A program made the translations under genes and the position numbers. The notes under the pieces are model-generated. The model was given only the letters and a program-made list of their open reading frames with translations. It was not told the origin of the DNA and searched no databases. 8,362 nt of DNA from Verrucomicrobiota bacterium (GTDB lineage Bacteria; Verrucomicrobiota; Verrucomicrobiia; Opitutales; Opitutaceae), in NCBI GenBank assembly GCA_023447015.1, contig JAEXPG010000082.1:1-8362 (forward strand). The letters are read 5' to 3'. This document shows, piece by piece, positions 5,864 to 8,362 of the stretch (position 1 is the stretch's first letter; each line of letters opens with the position of its first letter).

Positions 5864-7333
5864 ATGAATACCCCGAACCAACGCGGCCTCTTCGCCGCCC
5901 CCGACGGCCGCTCGTACGCGGTGCCGTTCGCCCTCGTCAGCTCGTTGTTCCTCCTCTGGGGATTCTGCAACGGGATGATCGACGTCATGGACAAGCACTT
6001 CCAGGAGGAGCTGCACCTGACGCTCGCCCAGTCCGCCTGGGTGCAGTTCGCCCACTACCTCGGCTACTTCCTGATGGCGCTGCCGGCCGGATGGCTCGCG
6101 CAGAAGATCGGCTACAAGGGCGGCATCGTCGCCGGACTGCTCATGGTCGGAGTCGGCGGCTTCTGGTTCATTCCCGCCACGCAGATCGCCGAGTTCTGGG
6201 CGTTCCTGATCGGCGTCTGCGTCATCGCCGCCGGTCTCACGTTCCTGGAGACTGTCGCCAACCCCTACACCACCGTCCTGGGCCCGCGCGAGTTCGGCGC
6301 CGCGCGCATCAACCTCGCCCAGTCCTGCAACGGCGTGGGCTGGATCCTCGGCCCCATCGCGGGCCGCTTCTTCTTCTACTCCACCGACGCCGCCGGGAAG
6401 AGCACCGGGGCGCAGACCCTCTGGATTCCCTATGTCGCCGTCGCGGTGGTGGTGCTGCTGCTCGCCGTGGCCTTCGGGCGCGCAAAGCTGCCCGACATCG
6501 TCGCCGAGGAACCGCCGCCGGCCGGTGGCGACCAGCCGGCTCCCGCGGGCGGTGGCCGAAGCTCGGCCGCCTGGTTGTTCTCGTGGTTCAACCTCGTCGT
6601 GTTCGCAACCGCCGTCGGCATGATCGTCGCGGCCGTGGCGACGATCCGCAGCCTCGACGAGATTCGCGCGCTCAAGGTGCTCGGCCTCACCACCGCGCTC
6701 GTGGTCGCGGTCGGCACCGTCGCGCTGGTGGCGAAGGCGCGCACGCTCGAACGCTCCGGGATCTGGGGGCGCCCCCATTTCTCCGCCGCGACACTCGCGC
6801 AGTTCTTCTACGTCGCCGCCCAGTCCGGCATCTTCGCCTACTTCATCAACTACCTGACCTCGCAGGCGCCGGTGGCCATCTCCAACCAGACGGCTTCGCT
6901 GCTCTTCTCGGTCGCCTTCGGCTGTTTCCTCGGCGGCCGGGTGATCGGGGCCGCGCTCCTGCGCAAGCTCGCGCCTGGCTCGCTGCTCGGCCTCTACGGC
7001 GCGTTGAACGCGGGCCTGTGCCTGCTCGTCGTGGCGCACCTCGGCTGGGTGAGCGTGGTCGCCGTCTTCGGCAGCTTCTTCTTCATGTCGATCATGTTCC
7101 CGACCATCTTCGCCCTCGGGATCCAGGATCTCGGCACACACGCCAAACGGGCTTCGGGCTACATCGTCATGGCGATCATGGGCGGCGCGATCGTGCCCAA
7201 GTTCATGGGCTCGATGGGCGACCACTACGGCATGTCGACGGCGTTCGTCGTCCCGGGACTCTGCTTCCTGATCGTCGCCGCCTACGGTTACGGATGGAAG
7301 CGTCTGCGCCGGGCCGGCACCGCGTCGGCCTGA
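5864..7333 (+). CDS. fucP: FucP-like L-sugar/H+ symporter of the major facilitator superfamily
   Basis: A 489-residue inner-membrane permease of the FHS (fucose-galactose-glucose/H+ symporter) family. The ATG at 5864 gives the product MNTPNQRGLF and a first membrane helix at about 20-38. By eye alignment to E. coli FucP, the proton- and sugar-coupling residues Asp46 and Glu135 correspond to Asp40 (GMIDVMDKHF) and Glu129 (FLETVANPYTTVLG). Family signatures INLAQSCN (149-156), AQFFYVAAQSG and SGYIVMAIMGGAIVPKFMG are present. It is about 50 residues longer than the E. coli protein: after a Pro/Gly/Ala-rich linker (about 215-232) there are two extra hydrophobic stretches (about 238-261 and 270-290) before the second six-helix half. 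The gene follows the dehydrogenase by 56 bp and closes the operon. FucP of E. coli takes up L-fucose, L-galactose and D-arabinose, which suits the neighbouring enzymes. Another neutral sugar as substrate cannot be excluded. Confidence 0.92.
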   Translation: MNTPNQRGLFAAPDGRSYAVPFALVSSLFLLWGFCNGMIDVMDKHFQEELHLTLAQSAWVQFAHYLGYFLMALPAGWLAQKIGYKGGIVAGLLMVGVGGFWFIPATQIAEFWAFLIGVCVIAAGLTFLETVANPYTTVLGPREFGAARINLAQSCNGVGWILGPIAGRFFFYSTDAAGKSTGAQTLWIPYVAVAVVVLLLAVAFGRAKLPDIVAEEPPPAGGDQPAPAGGGRSSAAWLFSWFNLVVFATAVGMIVAAVATIRSLDEIRALKVLGLTTALVVAVGTVALVAKARTLERSGIWGRPHFSAATLAQFFYVAAQSGIFAYFINYLTSQAPVAISNQTASLLFSVAFGCFLGGRVIGAALLRKLAPGSLLGLYGALNAGLCLLVVAHLGWVSVVAVFGSFFFMSIMFPTIFALGIQDLGTHAKRASGYIVMAIMGGAIVPKFMGSMGDHYGMSTAFVVPGLCFLIVAAYGYGWKRLRRAGTASA

Positions 7334-7393
7334 CCCGCCACCCGTGCGTCGCCGCCGGGGAGTTGCTCCGCGCGGGCCTATCCTCGGCGCCTC

Positions 7394-7445
7394 ACTGTCA
7401 AGTGCCCCGGGCGTTTGCGCCCGGAGCTCCTGCGCAAGACTGTCA
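7394..7445. repeat. Two 7-bp direct repeats flanking the hairpin
   Basis: ACTGTCA occurs at 7394-7400 and again at 7439-7445, 45 bp apart, with the GC-rich hairpin between them. The repeat is short enough to be chance. If real it could be a pair of regulator sites ahead of the GH51 gene. Confidence 0.2.
7407..7424 (+). terminator. Candidate terminator-like hairpin after fucP
   Basis: CCGGGCG-TTTG-CGCCCGG forms a 7-bp, all-GC perfect stem with a four-base loop, 73 bp after the fucP stop and 49 bp before the GH51 start. No T-tract follows, so a Rho-independent terminator is uncertain; it could also be a transcript-stabilising or leader structure. The rest of the 140-bp gap (7334-7473) shows no gene and no convincing promoter. 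Confidence 0.35.
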
Positions 7446-7473
7446 GCCGCACCCCCATCGTGACTTTCCCCTT

Positions 7474-8362
7474 ATGAGTCTCTTGCCATCCTCCCTCATC
7501 CTGGTCGCTGGTTTGCCGCTTCTCGCGGTCGCGACACCCGCCAGCGAGCCGGCCACCCCGCTTCGCCTCGAACTCGACCTCGCCGCCGCCGGCAAATCGA
7601 TCAGCCCGGACCTCGTCGGCATCTTCTTCGAGGACCTCAACTACGCCGCCGATGGCGGCCTCTACGCCGAGCTCATCCAGAACCGGTCCTTCGAGTACAC
7701 CGCTTCCGCCCAAGGCGATTGGGGCTCGTTCACCGGCTGGGACCTCGTCCAGCGCGACGGCGGCACCGGTCAGCTTGGTCTCGGCGACTACCGGTCGATC
7801 CACCCCAACAACCCACGCTACCTCGTGCTCAACGTGCTCACGCCCGGCACCGGCGTGGGCGTCGCCAACCGCGGCTTCGACCAGCTGCCCGTGACGGCCG
7901 GCGCCTCCTACGCGGCCTCGTTCTGGGCGTATCAGGCGTTTATGGGCCCGAAATGGGGCGGTCCCGGCCCGCGCGTCGATCAGCGCAAACCGATGCCGCT
8001 CACCGCCCGCATCGAGACCAGCGACGGCCGCGTGCTGGCCGAGAAGCGCCTTGAGATCACCGGGCGCACCTGGACCCAACACGCCTTCACCCTCCCGCCG
8101 ACCGAGTCGGCGCCCGACGCGCGTTTCGTCCTGCTCGCCCACGAAGCCGGCGGAATCGCCCTCGACATGGTCTCGCTCCTGCCGACCGACACCTTCAAGG
8201 GCCGCCCCAACGGCCTGCGCCGCGACCTCGCCCAAGCGATCGCCGACCTCCACCCGAAGTTCATGCGCTTCCCCGGCGGCTGCCTCGTGCACGGTTCCGG
8301 CCCGCGCGATTTCTACAACTGGAAGGAGAGCGTCGGCCCGCTCGAGCAACGCCGCGATCGCC
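7474..8362 (+). CDS. GH51 alpha-L-arabinofuranosidase with signal peptide, 3' end missing
   Basis: The first 296 codons of a family 51 glycosidase that removes terminal alpha-L-arabinofuranosyl units from arabinoxylan, arabinan or arabinosylated xyloglucan. The frame is open to the right edge. The ATG at 7474 starts a probable export signal: hydrophobic core LILVAGLPLLAVA (8-20), AVA cleavage site near residue 20, but no basic residue in the short n-region. The catalytic domain begins with GIFFEDLNYAADGGLYAEL (49-67) and resumes with FMRFPGGCLVHG (about 263-274) and YNWKESVGPLEQR. Between them, about 80-245, sits a beta-rich carbohydrate-binding-like insert (GWDL, then GVGVANRGFDQLPV, then ALDMVSLLP) of the CBM4_9 type, as in plant and some secreted bacterial GH51 enzymes. 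The catalytic glutamates lie beyond the window. It sits 140 bp after fucP, so it may be a separate transcription unit. Family certain; polymer target inferred. Confidence 0.92.
   Translation, partial: MSLLPSSLILVAGLPLLAVATPASEPATPLRLELDLAAAGKSISPDLVGIFFEDLNYAADGGLYAELIQNRSFEYTASAQGDWGSFTGWDLVQRDGGTGQLGLGDYRSIHPNNPRYLVLNVLTPGTGVGVANRGFDQLPVTAGASYAASFWAYQAFMGPKWGGPGPRVDQRKPMPLTARIETSDGRVLAEKRLEITGRTWTQHAFTLPPTESAPDARFVLLAHEAGGIALDMVSLLPTDTFKGRPNGLRRDLAQAIADLHPKFMRFPGGCLVHGSGPRDFYNWKESVGPLEQRRDR

Noticed and set aside
5852..7225. 457-codon open frame on the minus strand opposite fucP
   Set aside because: Its product is rich in Glu, Arg, Gly and Asp with no family motif, as expected opposite a high-GC coding gene. 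The plus strand encodes a clear permease.
7378..8349. 323-codon minus-strand open frame opposite the GH51 gene
   Set aside because: The plus strand has an uninterrupted GH51 reading frame with signature motifs; the antisense product shows none.
1..8362. CRISPR array, tRNA or rRNA gene, transposase, phage or defence genes
   Set aside because: Read through on both strands, no spaced repeat array, RNA-gene pattern or mobile-element protein was seen. Coding genes occupy nearly all of the window, and the gaps are 49, 197, 140 bp or shorter.

Overview
The window is a high-GC (roughly two-thirds G+C), densely coded stretch of a bacterial chromosome devoted to plant or algal polysaccharide sugars. 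Several traits fit a Verrucomicrobiota (Opitutaceae-like) glycan degrader: the GC content, the mix of glycoside hydrolases with a fucose-type permease, a PA14-bearing GH31 enzyme, a secreted GH51 enzyme, and weak or absent Shine-Dalgarno sequences. That placement is inferred from gene content, since no phylogenetic marker gene is present. I see no RNA genes, mobile elements or CRISPR arrays.

Layout: (1) 1-1766, +, the 3' part of a GH31 alpha-xylosidase-like glycosidase with both catalytic aspartates and an inserted PA14 domain. (2) 1816-2766, -, a convergent AraC-family regulator, with a GC-rich hairpin between the two genes. (3) 2767-2963, a divergent control region with a pair of 13-bp direct repeats exactly 21 bp apart and an overlapping inverted copy, the geometry expected of an AraC-family operator. 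(4) 2964-7333, +, a probable four-gene operon: amidohydrolase-fold sugar lactonase (GTG start), aldo/keto reductase of the L-galactose/L-fucose dehydrogenase type, zinc alcohol dehydrogenase resembling L-galactonate 5-dehydrogenase (LgoD), and a FucP-like sugar/H+ symporter. (5) 7334-7473, a gap with a second GC-rich hairpin. (6) 7474 to the right edge, +, the start of a signal-peptide-bearing GH51 alpha-L-arabinofuranosidase, still open at the window end.

A coherent reading is that the glycosidases trim side chains from a fucosylated or L-galactosylated polymer such as xyloglucan, and the FucP-like permease imports the released L-sugar. The aldo/keto reductase would oxidise it at C1 to a lactone, the lactonase would open the ring, and the zinc dehydrogenase would oxidise the resulting aldonate. 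With L-galactose this gives L-galactonate and then D-tagaturonate. With L-fucose it would give an unusual keto-acid, because the dehydratase and aldolase of the known L-fuconate route are not in the window. The AraC protein is the likely sugar-responsive switch. The single enzyme families are well supported; the exact substrate and the pathway are inference.
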